DNA from: Azospirillum sp. TSO35-2
GTDB lineage: Bacteria; Pseudomonadota; Alphaproteobacteria; Azospirillales; Azospirillaceae
DNA: 64,000 nt
Reading direction: 5' to 3'
Assembly: GCF_003116095.1 (NCBI RefSeq)
Contig: NZ_LGRA01000013.1
Span: 233,888 to 297,887 of the forward strand
Part shown: positions 35,401 through 43,044 of the stretch, piece by piece
Numbering within the stretch: the first letter of the stretch is position 1
Layout of the letters: each line of letters opens with the position of its first letter
Translations under genes and position numbers: made by a program
Notes under the pieces: model-generated
Databases searched by the model: none
What the model was told of the DNA's origin: nothing
What the model saw: only the letters and a program-made list of their open reading frames with translations

Positions 35401-36103
35401 GCAGATCAACAAGGCGTGGCAGTCCTCGGTCCTGCCCTTCTGCCGGGCGGCGCTCGACAACCGCTTCCCGATGGTGCGCGGCAGCACGGTCGATGTCACC
35501 GCGGCCGATTTCGCCAAGCTGTTCGCACCGGGCGGCATGATCGACCAGTTCTTCAACACCAACCTGCGGCCCTTCGTCGACATGACGGTCAGCCCGTGGG
35601 CGTGGCAGAAGGTCGATCAGGTCGATCTCGGCATCCCGCCGGCGGTGCTCGACCAGTTCGAGCGGGCGGCCCGCATCCGCGACAGCCTGTTCCCGGCCGG
35701 CGCCACCGCCGCCAAGGTGGTGTTCGAGATCACCCCGGTGGAGCTGGACGCCAAGGCGACCCAGGTGGCGCTGGACATCGACGGCCAGACGCTGATCTAC
35801 CAGCATGGGCCGCCCCGCCCGCAGGTGATGAAATGGCCGGGGGCGGAGGGCACCAGCAGCGTGCGGCTCGGCTTCGGCCCGCCGCTGCCGGGAGAGCCGG
35901 CCGGCATCGCCCGCCAGGGTCCGTGGGCCCTGTTCCATTTCCTCGCCGACGGCAAGCTGGACTCGACGCCGCAGCCGGACCGCTTCACCTTCGCGGTGAC
36001 GGTCGGCACCCGCAAGGCGGTGTTCGCGCTGCGCGCCGACAGCGTGAACAACCCGTTCGGCAAGAATCTGCTGGAGACCTTCCGATGCCCGACGGCGCTG
36101 TAG
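32441..36103 (+). CDS. tssM: T6SS inner-membrane core protein TssM/IcmF (1220 aa)
   Basis: TssM spans the inner membrane and reaches TssJ. Two membrane helices lie at about 12-35 and 48-67; the cytoplasmic NTPase-like domain has an intact Walker A GAPGAGKTT (139-147) and VLIDTAGRYITQDSQ; a third helix is at about 450-470. The periplasmic part carries the IcmF-related and C-terminal VasK-type regions (DPIGGMVATVAQSSASVSVG, NTNLRPFVDMTVSPWAWQKV, VSLxFxPLP-like end). Normal length for the family. A Gly/Pro-rich insert occurs around residue 830. Its 3' end overlaps the kinase start by 19 bases. Confidence 0.96.
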   Translation: MLKSILSALTSRWFLTLVAALCLAALVWFLGPLVAVAGAFPLEDPTVRLAAVFGILLVWALAMQWSLYRHRSANDRMVQALATATPAAKGDPNADAVGQETDLLRGRLRDAMEQLRKARFGGTWGQRYLYQLPWYLLIGAPGAGKTTALVNSGLRFPLAAEMGRTALRDFGGTRDCDWWFTDEAVLIDTAGRYITQDSQPAIDARVWKNFIGLLKRHRPRQPVNGILLAVSLPDLAAWSEAERKSHAEQLKLRLKELRGQVGSRVPVYVLLTKADLIPGFAEFFDDLSREEREQVWGVTFPLDDGKTADDAPVYRFPAEFDALTGRIARRVLDRVHAESDIQRRSLDALFPAQVAALKPAIADLLTVIFEPNRYEERPLLRGLYLTSGTQDGAPVDRLAETVTGSFGLERQVLPAGSGGRSFFINRALRDVVFAEAGLVGTDSGQERRRRLLRAGAVLAMLLAGLALAAFWANSFTENTALVAGVDAAAAKAAAELEPLSTGPRSLTKIDDTDFITIVPPLNTLRAIPDGWDDPPPLAMTGGLYQGNRLGRQSEAVYARALRTTLLPRVFLRVEEQLRRERGRPEYLFQALKVYLMLAGKGPLDKALVSEWMALDWMGSLPGPAYDGIRRDLRSHLDVLLAAPLSPLPPDDALVEEARQSLTRYPLAERGFAILRDRAEIQALADWRLVDNAGPLAGRVLIRPSGKPLSDGVPGLYTYDGFHKAVLPALPKVAKALVDENWVLGQPSSGPQAVASAQTLEKGILAVYLDRYARQWDELLGDVVIVPLRSLNQAADALNTLSGPQSPLKLWLSAMVRETTLAPGPQDKDKAGAPAGGPAGAPVSGGPLAGVAQQAQAAEKALDSTGTNAAYLARLAGVSLQPAGPPPGQPINDHFQALRILVQGEPGVPSKLDDALKLLGELYQQIARAANSPDQNGALLAGLTGGGDKAAVAAQLRTLTRDLPDPIGGMVATVAQSSASVSVGGARAQINKAWQSSVLPFCRAALDNRFPMVRGSTVDVTAADFAKLFAPGGMIDQFFNTNLRPFVDMTVSPWAWQKVDQVDLGIPPAVLDQFERAARIRDSLFPAGATAAKVVFEITPVELDAKATQVALDIDGQTLIYQHGPPRPQVMKWPGAEGTSSVRLGFGPPLPGEPAGIARQGPWALFHFLADGKLDSTPQPDRFTFAVTVGTRKAVFALRADSVNNPFGKNLLETFRCPTAL

Positions 36104-38130
36104 GCGCGACGCTCCCCGGCCCGATCGGCCCCTATCGGGTCGAGGGCGTGCTGGGCCAGGGTGCGATGAGCGTGGTCTACCGCGCCACCGACAGCCGCGA
36201 CGGCCGCGCCGTGGCGCTGAAGCTGCTGCGCGCCGAGCTGCTGGCGGCGGCGGAGCGCAACGCCGTGCTGGCCCGCTTCGGGCGGGAGGCGCAGATCGGC
36301 CTGCGGCTCGACCACCCGAACATCGTCCGGGTCCACGACTACGGCACGCTGGACGCCGGCCAGGGCGGCGCCCCCTACCTCGCGATGGAGCTGGTCCGCG
36401 GCCGCGAGCTGAAGCATTACCTGGAGGCCGACCAGACGCTGTCGACGCCGCAGGCCGGCGGCCTGATGCTGGCGGTGCTCGACGCGCTGGGCTACGCCCA
36501 CGACCGCAACGTCATCCACCGCGACATCAAGCCAGCCAACATCGTGGTGCAGGACGACCTGACGCCCAAGCTGGCCGATTTCGGCATTGCCCAGGTGTCG
36601 TCGTCCGACCTGACCCAGGCCGGCGACCTGCTGGGCACCCCCGCCTACATGGCGCCCGAGCTGCTGCGCGGCGAGAAGGCCGACGCCCGCAGCGACCTGT
36701 TCTCCGCCGGGGTGGTGCTCTACTACCTGCTGGCGCAGCGCCGGCCCTTTTCCGGGTCGGTGGCGACGGTGATGCAGCAGATCCTGTTCGTCGAGCCGCC
36801 GCCGCCGTCCCACGGCAACCCGGAGCTGCCACCGCCCTTCGACACGGTGATCCTGAAGGCGCTGGCCAAGGCGCCGGCCGACCGCTACCCCAGCGCCGCC
36901 GCCTTCGCCGACGCGCTGCGCCACGCGCTGGCCGTCGCCGGCACCGCAAGGGTGGCGACGCCGGCCGCCGAGCGGACGCTGTTCAACGCCGGGCTGCCGG
37001 CCGCCGCCCCGCCGCCGGACCGCGACGCGCTGACCGCGGCGCTGGAGAGCGCGTTGCGCGCCATCCCCGGTCAGCCGCTCGACGAACGGCGCCTGGCGGA
37101 GCTGCTCGGCCTGCTCGCCGACTGGCAATCCGGACAGGGTGGCGACGCCGGCCGCTGGCAGGCGGTGATCCTCGGCGCCGGGATCGGGCCGCTGACCGAC
37201 CTGATCATCGCCGCCGCCCCGGCCCCGCGCGCCGCGCCGGCGACGCAGCGGCGCGACTGGATGCCGTTGGTCCGGCTGTTCGCCGCGCTCGGCCGTGCGC
37301 TGGCGGCAACCCCGGCGGCCGACCCAACGAACATCGACCGGGCGCGGATGTCGGCGGCGCGCATCGGCTTCGACCTGTCCGGCCGCTTCTTCCTCTATTC
37401 CGGCGAGCTGAACCGGGTGCTGATGGACGGCGACAACCCGGACATCCAGATGCTGTCGCTCGACTTCCTGCGGCTGGAGATCCTGCAGCACGCGCTGGAG
37501 GAGCTGGGCGCCGAGGCCGAGCTGGCGCAGAGCCGCAGCGCCATGCTGATGTTCGCGGTGCAGGTCATCCGCAAGGTGACGCAGATCCTGCGCGCCTGCA
37601 CCGACGGCAACGACGGGCTGGCCCGCTTCGGCGTGGCGATCATCCTCGCCAACATCGAGGAGCTGATCGTCATGGCCCAGCGCCTGTTCGAGACCGGCGG
37701 GCAGGCCACCGGCGGGCTGCCGCAGGACGCAGTGGCCGAGTTCATCGCCGCCGCCGGCCGCTTCGCCGCCCTGTCGGTGGAGGAATTGCGCGGCGAGGTG
37801 GGCCAGGGGAGCATGACCGGGAGCATGACCGGGGGTGGCTCGGCCGACAGCTTCGCCGCCCGCCTGCGCGGCGTCGGCCAGCTCTATCTGTTCGCCACCC
37901 GGCTGACCGCGCCCGACTGCGCGCCGCTGATGCACAGCCTGTCGACCATGCTCTACGGCCTCGTCGCCGGGCTGACCGCCGACCTGGGCAACGCGCCGGT
38001 CGACGACACCGGGGCGCGGACCCGGCTGGTGGCGCTGGCCGAGATGGCGAGCGGGCTGGGCTGGAGCGAGGTGGAGCGGATCGCCCTGACGGCGCTGCGC
38101 CGCTGGGCGGTGGCCGGCGTCGCCGCGTGA
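36085..38130 (+). CDS. T6SS-linked Ser/Thr protein kinase with a C-terminal helical domain (681 aa)
   Basis: An N-terminal Hanks-type kinase domain (about 17-275) is complete: glycine loop GQGAMSVVY, Lys46 in VALKLL, Asp147 in HRDIKPAN, DFG at 165-167 and MAPEL. This is the expected PpkA-type partner of the FHA protein TagH in the T6SS phosphorylation pathway. No membrane helix is obvious, unlike classical PpkA. The C-terminal ~300 residues are helical and include LSLDFLRLEILQHALEELGA (about 450-470), a block that reappears in the protein at 38649. A short GSMTGSMTGG repeat lies near residue 575. The start is the ATG at 36085 within tssM. Confidence 0.93.
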   Translation: MPDGAVGATLPGPIGPYRVEGVLGQGAMSVVYRATDSRDGRAVALKLLRAELLAAAERNAVLARFGREAQIGLRLDHPNIVRVHDYGTLDAGQGGAPYLAMELVRGRELKHYLEADQTLSTPQAGGLMLAVLDALGYAHDRNVIHRDIKPANIVVQDDLTPKLADFGIAQVSSSDLTQAGDLLGTPAYMAPELLRGEKADARSDLFSAGVVLYYLLAQRRPFSGSVATVMQQILFVEPPPPSHGNPELPPPFDTVILKALAKAPADRYPSAAAFADALRHALAVAGTARVATPAAERTLFNAGLPAAAPPPDRDALTAALESALRAIPGQPLDERRLAELLGLLADWQSGQGGDAGRWQAVILGAGIGPLTDLIIAAAPAPRAAPATQRRDWMPLVRLFAALGRALAATPAADPTNIDRARMSAARIGFDLSGRFFLYSGELNRVLMDGDNPDIQMLSLDFLRLEILQHALEELGAEAELAQSRSAMLMFAVQVIRKVTQILRACTDGNDGLARFGVAIILANIEELIVMAQRLFETGGQATGGLPQDAVAEFIAAAGRFAALSVEELRGEVGQGSMTGSMTGGGSADSFAARLRGVGQLYLFATRLTAPDCAPLMHSLSTMLYGLVAGLTADLGNAPVDDTGARTRLVALAEMASGLGWSEVERIALTALRRWAVAGVAA

Positions 38131-38208
38131 CCCCCGTCACCGGCAGGGGCCGTGGATGGGGCTGTGGACGGGATCGCAACAGGATCGAACGGTGGAGGAT
38201 GTCGGCGC

Positions 38209-38652
38209 ATGGGTGAGCGGATGGGCGATTCCACGAGACGCCGGCTGGACCTGGTCCTGCGCAACGACCTGTCGGAACTGGAACGGCTCGCCGTCGCGGT
38301 CGACGATTTCATCGAGCGCAACGACCTGCCCCCCGACCTCGCCTTCAAGTTCAACCTCTGCTTCGACGAGCTGATCACCAACATCGTCTCCTACGGCTAC
38401 GGCGACGGCGGCACCCACGAGATCCGGGTGCGGCTGGAAGCCGACGGCGCCGAGCTGCGGGCGGAAGTGGAGGACGACGCCGACGCCTTCGATCCGTTCG
38501 CCGAGGCTCCCGCCCCCGACCTGACCGGCGACCTCGACGACCGCCGGATCGGCGGGCTCGGCGTGTTCCTGGTCAAGAAGACGATGGACCGCGCCGCCTA
38601 CCGGCGGGAGGGCGGCCGCAATCTGGTCCTGCTGGCCAAGGCGCTGGCGTGA
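38209..38652 (+). CDS. RsbW-like GHKL ATPase / anti-sigma-type regulator (147 aa)
   Basis: The fold is HATPase_c_2: N box FKFNLCFDELITNIVSYGYG, with Glu and Asn of the ATP site, then DDADAFDPF and the glycine lid GDLDDRRIGGLGVFLVKKTM. Such proteins are single-domain kinases that phosphorylate STAS anti-anti-sigma proteins or inhibit sigma factors in partner-switching systems. Start at ATG 38209, eight bases after a GGTGGAGGA ribosome site; a second ATG follows 12 bases later. It lies between the kinase and the 364-aa protein, overlapping the latter (GTGA). No STAS or SpoIIE partner is visible in the window. Confidence 0.88.
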   Translation: MGERMGDSTRRRLDLVLRNDLSELERLAVAVDDFIERNDLPPDLAFKFNLCFDELITNIVSYGYGDGGTHEIRVRLEADGAELRAEVEDDADAFDPFAEAPAPDLTGDLDDRRIGGLGVFLVKKTMDRAAYRREGGRNLVLLAKALA

Positions 38653-39743
38653 GCGCCCCCGACGCGCTGGCGTCCCAGGCGGCGCTGATCCAGGCGATCG
38701 ACCGCGCCGCCAGCGCCGCCGACGCCGCCGCCGTGCGGTCGATGGCCGACACCGCCGGCGTCCAGCCGGCCACCACCCCGGCGTTGCCGCTGGAAACGCT
38801 GGCCCGCTACGCCCCGGCGGACGTCCGCAGCCATCTGCTGGCGCAGTTCGGCCGGGCGCTGGAGCGTTCGGCCGGACCGGCGCTGTGCCGGCATCTGGTG
38901 GCGGTGATCGCCGACCCCACCGCCGGGCTGCCCGACGCGGTGACGACGGCGGAGGCGCTGGCGGTGCTGCTGCGCGCCGCGCCGCGCGGTGCGCTGCACG
39001 ACCAGGCCGGCGCGGCGGCGACCCTGCTGGCCGAACAGGCGCGGCTGTCCACCAACCGGCTGTGCCGCCGGCTCGACCAGCCCGACTTCCCCGACCTGCG
39101 CTCCATCTCGCTGGACGTGCTGCGGCTGGAGGGGGTGCGCTGGGTGCTCGGCATCCTCGGCCACAAGGCGGCGCTGGCCGCGCTGTCGGAGCATGGCCGG
39201 CGGCTGAGCCGGTTGACGCTGAAGCACGCCGCCGCAACCATCACCGCCTTCGTCGCCAAGCCCGACCTGCTGGCGCTGTACGACAACGTCGCCGTGGTGT
39301 CGCAGGTCGACAACCTGCTGACGGTGGCCGGCCGGCTGCTCGACGCGCTGGCCGACGGCGAGGAGGAGCGCACGCCCTTCGTCGAGCCGGACGATCAGGT
39401 CGCGCTCAGCGCCTTCGCCGCCGCGCTGAACGGGCTGGCGGAGATGCTGGGGCGAATCGCGCTGAAATCGGTCGGGCGCCGCGACGTCACGCCGGGGCTG
39501 GTGACGGCGCCGCTGGACCAGCTGCGCTTTCTGCGGCAATTCACCGCCCGCCTGGGGCCGAGTCGGCCGGCGGAGTTCAGCACGCTGGACGACACGCTGC
39601 AGCGGGTCACGCGCGCCATCGCCTTGCGGTTCGACGAGGTCACCGCAACCAGTGGAGGCAAAGTTGGTGGTGCAACCGACGATGCAGACCCGCTGACGAC
39701 CCAGGCGCGGGCGGTGTCCCGCCTGCTGTCCGCCTTGTCCTGA
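38649..39743 (+). CDS. Uncharacterised helical protein sharing a domain with the T6SS kinase C-terminus (364 aa)
   Basis: The start is a GTG at 38649 overlapping the stop of the ATPase gene. The protein is nearly all helix and has no signal peptide, membrane segment or catalytic motif. The block RSISLDVLRLEGVRWVLGIL then GHKAALAAL (about 150-180) aligns with LSLDFLRLEILQHALEELGA then EAELA in the kinase at 36085, and NLLTVAGRLLDAL aligns with ELIVMAQRLFET further on, so the two proteins share a domain of about 130 residues. It is the last gene of the T6SS operon. A scaffolding or kinase-regulating role is plausible but unproven. Confidence 0.8.
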   Translation: MSAPDALASQAALIQAIDRAASAADAAAVRSMADTAGVQPATTPALPLETLARYAPADVRSHLLAQFGRALERSAGPALCRHLVAVIADPTAGLPDAVTTAEALAVLLRAAPRGALHDQAGAAATLLAEQARLSTNRLCRRLDQPDFPDLRSISLDVLRLEGVRWVLGILGHKAALAALSEHGRRLSRLTLKHAAATITAFVAKPDLLALYDNVAVVSQVDNLLTVAGRLLDALADGEEERTPFVEPDDQVALSAFAAALNGLAEMLGRIALKSVGRRDVTPGLVTAPLDQLRFLRQFTARLGPSRPAEFSTLDDTLQRVTRAIALRFDEVTATSGGKVGGATDDADPLTTQARAVSRLLSALS

Positions 39744-40026
39744 GCCGGTTGCGGCGAAGTCCACAGGCTTTACAGGGCTTTGCCGCGACAGCAGACCAAC
39801 CCCGCAATATTTCCGCCAAATGTCGATCAATCGCCGTCCATGTCACTCCGGCAAAGCTGCGTCTGCAACTTTGCAACAAACCGCTACATGACAATGGCGC
39901 CGTTTTCTTGCATTGTTATCACCGATCACCGTTCCGATGGGCAGAGCCGCTGCGGTGCAGCGATCACCGGGACGGCTCGGGCAAACGCTGACGTGTGGAA
40001 ACGCTAACGTGTGGAGTCGACGCATC
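39744..40026. other. Gene-free gap downstream of the T6SS operon
   Basis: A 283-bp stretch, more AT-rich than the flanks from about 39790 to 39930. I see no gene, no strong terminator hairpin and no repeat beyond a short CTGACGTGTGG / CTAACGTGTGG duplication at 39988-40014 next to the HTH gene. Confidence 0.4.
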
Positions 40027-40212
40027 ATGACCGGGGCGCAGTGCCAGGCGGCACGGTTGCGTCTTGGCTGGTCGACACGGATGCTGGCGAGCAAGGCCGG
40101 TGTGCCGTGGTACGCCGTGATGAATCTCGATTACGGCACCGGCGAGGTCGATCCGTCGATCGTCGACGCGCTGGCCCGCGCCTTCAAACGGGCCGGGCTG
40201 GAGCTGCGCTGA
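40027..40212 (+). CDS. Small HTH (XRE-like) protein (61 aa)
   Basis: The protein reads MTGAQCQAARLRLGWSTRML then ASKAGVPWYAVMNLDYGTGE, with a Cro/XRE helix-turn-helix pattern (ARLRLGWSTRMLASKAGVPWYAV) and a C-terminal VDALARAFKRAGLELR helix. It would bind DNA as a small repressor-type protein. A TGGAG ribosome site lies about ten bases before the ATG; reading further upstream is unlikely. No partner gene is evident. Confidence is limited by the short length. Confidence 0.65.
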   Translation: MTGAQCQAARLRLGWSTRMLASKAGVPWYAVMNLDYGTGEVDPSIVDALARAFKRAGLELR

Positions 40213-40251
40213 GCCCCCGCCCTCCCCCCGCCGGTCGGGGAGAGGGCACCG
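40213..40251. repeat. Partial copy of the GC-rich dispersed repeat
   Basis: CCCCCGCCCTCCCCCCGCCG followed by GTCGGGGAGAGGGCACCG matches one end of the elements at 12861 and 24121; GGGGAGAGGGCACCG is identical to the right edge of the first. It lies in the gap between the HTH gene and the convergent 71-aa gene and may serve as a terminator-like hairpin. Confidence 0.6.
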
Positions 40252-40264
40252 ACGGCGCGGACGC

Positions 40265-40480
40265 CTATTTCCTGGACTTCTTGTCCTTCTTGCCCGGCGG
40301 CCGGTCCTCCGGGCGATCGATCCGCTTGGCCGATTCGGTGTCGGGTGTGATCGGCTTTCCGGTGTCGGACACCGCCCGGGCGGCTTCCAGCGGGTCGGCG
40401 ATGTCGCGGTCGGGCTCGTTGGTCAGGGCCTTGCCCTCTTCGGCGGTGCCGGGGCGGTCGCCGGATGTCTGGTCGGCCAT
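40265..40480 (-). CDS. Small charged hypothetical protein (71 aa)
   Basis: Highly polar protein, MADQTSGDRPGTAEEGKALT to the end PPGKKDKKSRK, likely disordered, without cysteines, aromatic core or signal peptide. A GGAG ribosome site precedes the ATG at good spacing, and codon third positions are GC-rich as in real genes here. No family recognised. It stands alone, convergent to the HTH gene. Confidence 0.6.
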   Translation of the reverse strand: MADQTSGDRPGTAEEGKALTNEPDRDIADPLEAARAVSDTGKPITPDTESAKRIDRPEDRPPGKKDKKSRK

Positions 40481-40704
40481 CGGACTGCTCCTTCGTTGCG
40501 GTCATCATGCCCATCACAACAGCCGGACGGCGCCGGCGCTCCCGACCAGCGGCCCGCCGCGCGGCGGATACCGTCTGTTACCGAAAGGCCGGCCACCGGA
40601 CACAGGCCGGCAACGAGTCGGCCGCATGCTGGCCGCCGGGAACGCCGATCCGGCGGCGGAACCGGACCGTCACCCAGGCAAGGCCGTCACCAAGGATGGA
40701 ATCG

Positions 40705-41133
40705 ATGAAACGCACCCTGCTCGCCGTGGCCGTCGCAACGCTCACCCTGGCCGGCGCGGTCGGCACCAGCGCCAGCGCCCAGGGATGGGACCAGCCGCGC
40801 CCCGACGAACGGCATGACCGCGGCCCCAACGAGCATCGGCCCGACCCGCGTCGCCCAAACGAGCATCGACCCAACGAGCACCGCCCCGACTCGCACCGCC
40901 CCGACGCCAATCCCGGCCACCGGCCCGATGTCCGGCCGGAGCATGGCTGGCGTGCCGGGGAACGGCTGCCGCCGCAGTGGCGGGAGCAGCGCTACGTCAT
41001 CGCCCGGCCGGCGACCCACCACCTGCACCGGCCGCCGCCCGGCCACCGCTGGGTCCGCGTCGGCCCGGACGCCGTGCTGATCATCTCCGGCACCGGCGTG
41101 ATCGTCGAGTTCGTGCCGAACCTGTTCCGCTGA
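40705..41133 (+). CDS. RcnB-like exported protein (142 aa)
   Basis: The signal peptide MKRTLLAVAVATLTLAGAVG TSASA is clear. A low-complexity middle carries repeated NEHRPD/NEHRPN/DSHRPD units rich in His, Arg and Pro, and the C-terminus RYVIARPATHHLHRPPPGHR and WVRVGPDAVLIISGTGVIVE matches the RcnB family of periplasmic proteins linked to nickel/cobalt homeostasis. The His-rich tract would suit metal binding. Convergent with the receiver protein gene 14 bases away. The functional link to metal is family knowledge, not shown here. Confidence 0.82.
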   Translation: MKRTLLAVAVATLTLAGAVGTSASAQGWDQPRPDERHDRGPNEHRPDPRRPNEHRPNEHRPDSHRPDANPGHRPDVRPEHGWRAGERLPPQWREQRYVIARPATHHLHRPPPGHRWVRVGPDAVLIISGTGVIVEFVPNLFR

Positions 41134-41147
41134 CATGACCGGCCGGG

Positions 41148-43037
41148 CTACTCGCCGATGCCCTTCTGCGCCAGGACCACGAAGACCTTCTCTTCCAACT
41201 GGTCCGGCGTGAAGGGCTTGGCGATGTAGCCGCTGACGTGGTGGGCCAGCGCCTTCTTCACCGCGTCCAGCGTCGCCAGCGCCGTCACCATCAGGAACGG
41301 CAGGTCGCTGCGGCTCTCGCGCACGCACTTCAGCAGGTCCAGCCCGTTCAGCCGCGGCATCATCCAGTCGCAGATGATCAGGTCATAGCCGGCCTCGTCC
41401 GCCTGGAAGCGGTCGCGCGCCTCGTGCCCGTCGGCGGCGGTGTCGATCTGCCCGATCCCCAGCTCGTGCAGGACGGACGCAACGAAGGCGCGCGGCCCCT
41501 CCTCGTCATCGACCACCAGCACGCGCTGGGTGGCGAGGTCGAGGAAGGGCACCCCGACGGCGGCCAGCGACTGCCGCAGCCAGTGCGCCCGCGCCACCCG
41601 CTCCTTGGCGCCGGGGGCGTTCAGCAGGACATGGCGGACGAAGCGCGGGCGGTGGCAATGGCGGTAGAGCACGCGCGCCACCGCCATCCGGCTCTTGCCG
41701 GCGCAGAAGGCGCCCTCCCCCGCCAGCCGGACGAGGTCGACCACCATGTCGGTCGGCGGGTCGTCCTTGGCCTGGATCAGCGGGGCCAGCACGCGCTGGG
41801 TGCGCAGGAAGGCGTTCTGGATGTCGTCGATCTGGCCGGCCAGGGCCTCCCGCTCCTCGTCGGGGAAGGCGCTGGCGACGACCATCCGCTGGACCTCGGC
41901 CAGCCCCTTCAGCTTCTCAGCCCGGTCCTTCCAGCAATCGAGCAGCCGGCCGGCGAAGTCGCGGCTGTCGAAGAAGCTCTTCAGGTAGTCGGTCACCGCC
42001 TTGGCCGCGGTGGGCGACAGCGGCATCTTCTGCAGGACGAACAGGATGCGCAGCTTCTGCGCGAAGTTGCGGCCGCGGGTGATTTCCGGGACGGTGTCCT
42101 CGTTGACCAGCAGCGCGGTGCGCCGTTGCAGTGACGCCTCGGTGCGGGCGCCGCCGGCATACTGGCCGTCCGGACCGCGCAGCCGCCCGGCCAACTCGCT
42201 CAGCGCCATGATCTCGCGCTGGACCGCCTCGATCCCGAACATGTCGCCGGCGCTGGCGATGGTGAAGCAGGCCGGCTTGGCCATCTCGCGGCGGAAGGCG
42301 GCGATCAGGCTGTCGCGCAGGGCCGGCATCGGCGTCCGCCGCATCAGCGCCTCCAGCCGGCGGAACAGCGGCGGGGCGTCGTCCGGCATCGGCCGGTCGG
42401 CGGCGATCAGCGTCACGATCAGGTCGACCAGCGTGACGAAGGGCGCGTCCCTGGCGCAGGATGCGGTGCCGGCGTCGCTCAGCAGGATCTCGCCCAGCAG
42501 CCGTTCCAGCGGCGCCAGCGCGTCGGCGTGGCCGGCCGCCTCGGCCAGCGCCAGCAGCGCCTCGGCCTTCTCGGCGAAGCTGCGCCCGGTGACGATGTGC
42601 TGGGCGATCGCCGCGTCCAGCAGGAAGCGGCCGAGGAAGCCGCCGTTCGACAGCAGCTCCGCCGCGATGCCGGTGTAGCCGTCGGCCAGGAACTCCGGCG
42701 TCGGGTGCTCGCGCAGCCGTTCGCGGGTCAGGCGGGCGGTCTCGTTGACCAGCGGGGTCAGGGCCCCCTTGCGCTCCATCACCCGTTCGGCCTGGGTCAG
42801 GATGGCGACGAAGGTGGCGGTGTTGGACAGCGCGGTCTGGTGGCGCGGGTGGTGCAGCAGTTCGGTCGCGGTCAGCGCGTTCTCGTCGAGGAAGCGCCGG
42901 CAGAAACGGCCGACGCTGTCGCGCCCGGCCGGGGCGTAGAGGTCGGCCGGCTCGCGGCACTCGACCACGGCCTCGGCGGCAGCCTCGCTGCCGGCCTGGG
43001 CGGCGACCTCGTCGGTCTCCGGCGACACGCTCGTCAT
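41148..43037 (-). CDS. Response regulator with large uncharacterised helical N-terminus and C-terminal receiver (629 aa)
   Basis: The last ~125 residues are a receiver domain: VLVVDDEEGPRAFVASVLHE, phosphoacceptor Asp in LIICDWMMPRLNGLDLL, Thr in FLMVTALATLD and Lys in SGYIAKPFTPDQL. The first ~500 residues are helical, with no DNA-binding, GGDEF or other output domain that I recognise; NGGFLGRFLLDAAIAQHIVT and KAVTDYLKSFFDSRDFAGRL are representative. The receiver at the C-terminus, not the N-terminus, is unusual. It starts seven bases after the hybrid kinase stop, so the two are a pair, probably a phosphorelay. Confidence 0.85.
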   Translation of the reverse strand: MTSVSPETDEVAAQAGSEAAAEAVVECREPADLYAPAGRDSVGRFCRRFLDENALTATELLHHPRHQTALSNTATFVAILTQAERVMERKGALTPLVNETARLTRERLREHPTPEFLADGYTGIAAELLSNGGFLGRFLLDAAIAQHIVTGRSFAEKAEALLALAEAAGHADALAPLERLLGEILLSDAGTASCARDAPFVTLVDLIVTLIAADRPMPDDAPPLFRRLEALMRRTPMPALRDSLIAAFRREMAKPACFTIASAGDMFGIEAVQREIMALSELAGRLRGPDGQYAGGARTEASLQRRTALLVNEDTVPEITRGRNFAQKLRILFVLQKMPLSPTAAKAVTDYLKSFFDSRDFAGRLLDCWKDRAEKLKGLAEVQRMVVASAFPDEEREALAGQIDDIQNAFLRTQRVLAPLIQAKDDPPTDMVVDLVRLAGEGAFCAGKSRMAVARVLYRHCHRPRFVRHVLLNAPGAKERVARAHWLRQSLAAVGVPFLDLATQRVLVVDDEEGPRAFVASVLHELGIGQIDTAADGHEARDRFQADEAGYDLIICDWMMPRLNGLDLLKCVRESRSDLPFLMVTALATLDAVKKALAHHVSGYIAKPFTPDQLEEKVFVVLAQKGIGE

Positions 43038-43044
43038 CGCCGGC

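Noticed and set aside
36085-38130. Assignment of the kinase as classical PpkA
   Set aside because: The kinase domain fits, but there is no membrane helix or von Willebrand-type C-terminus, so I left the symbol empty.
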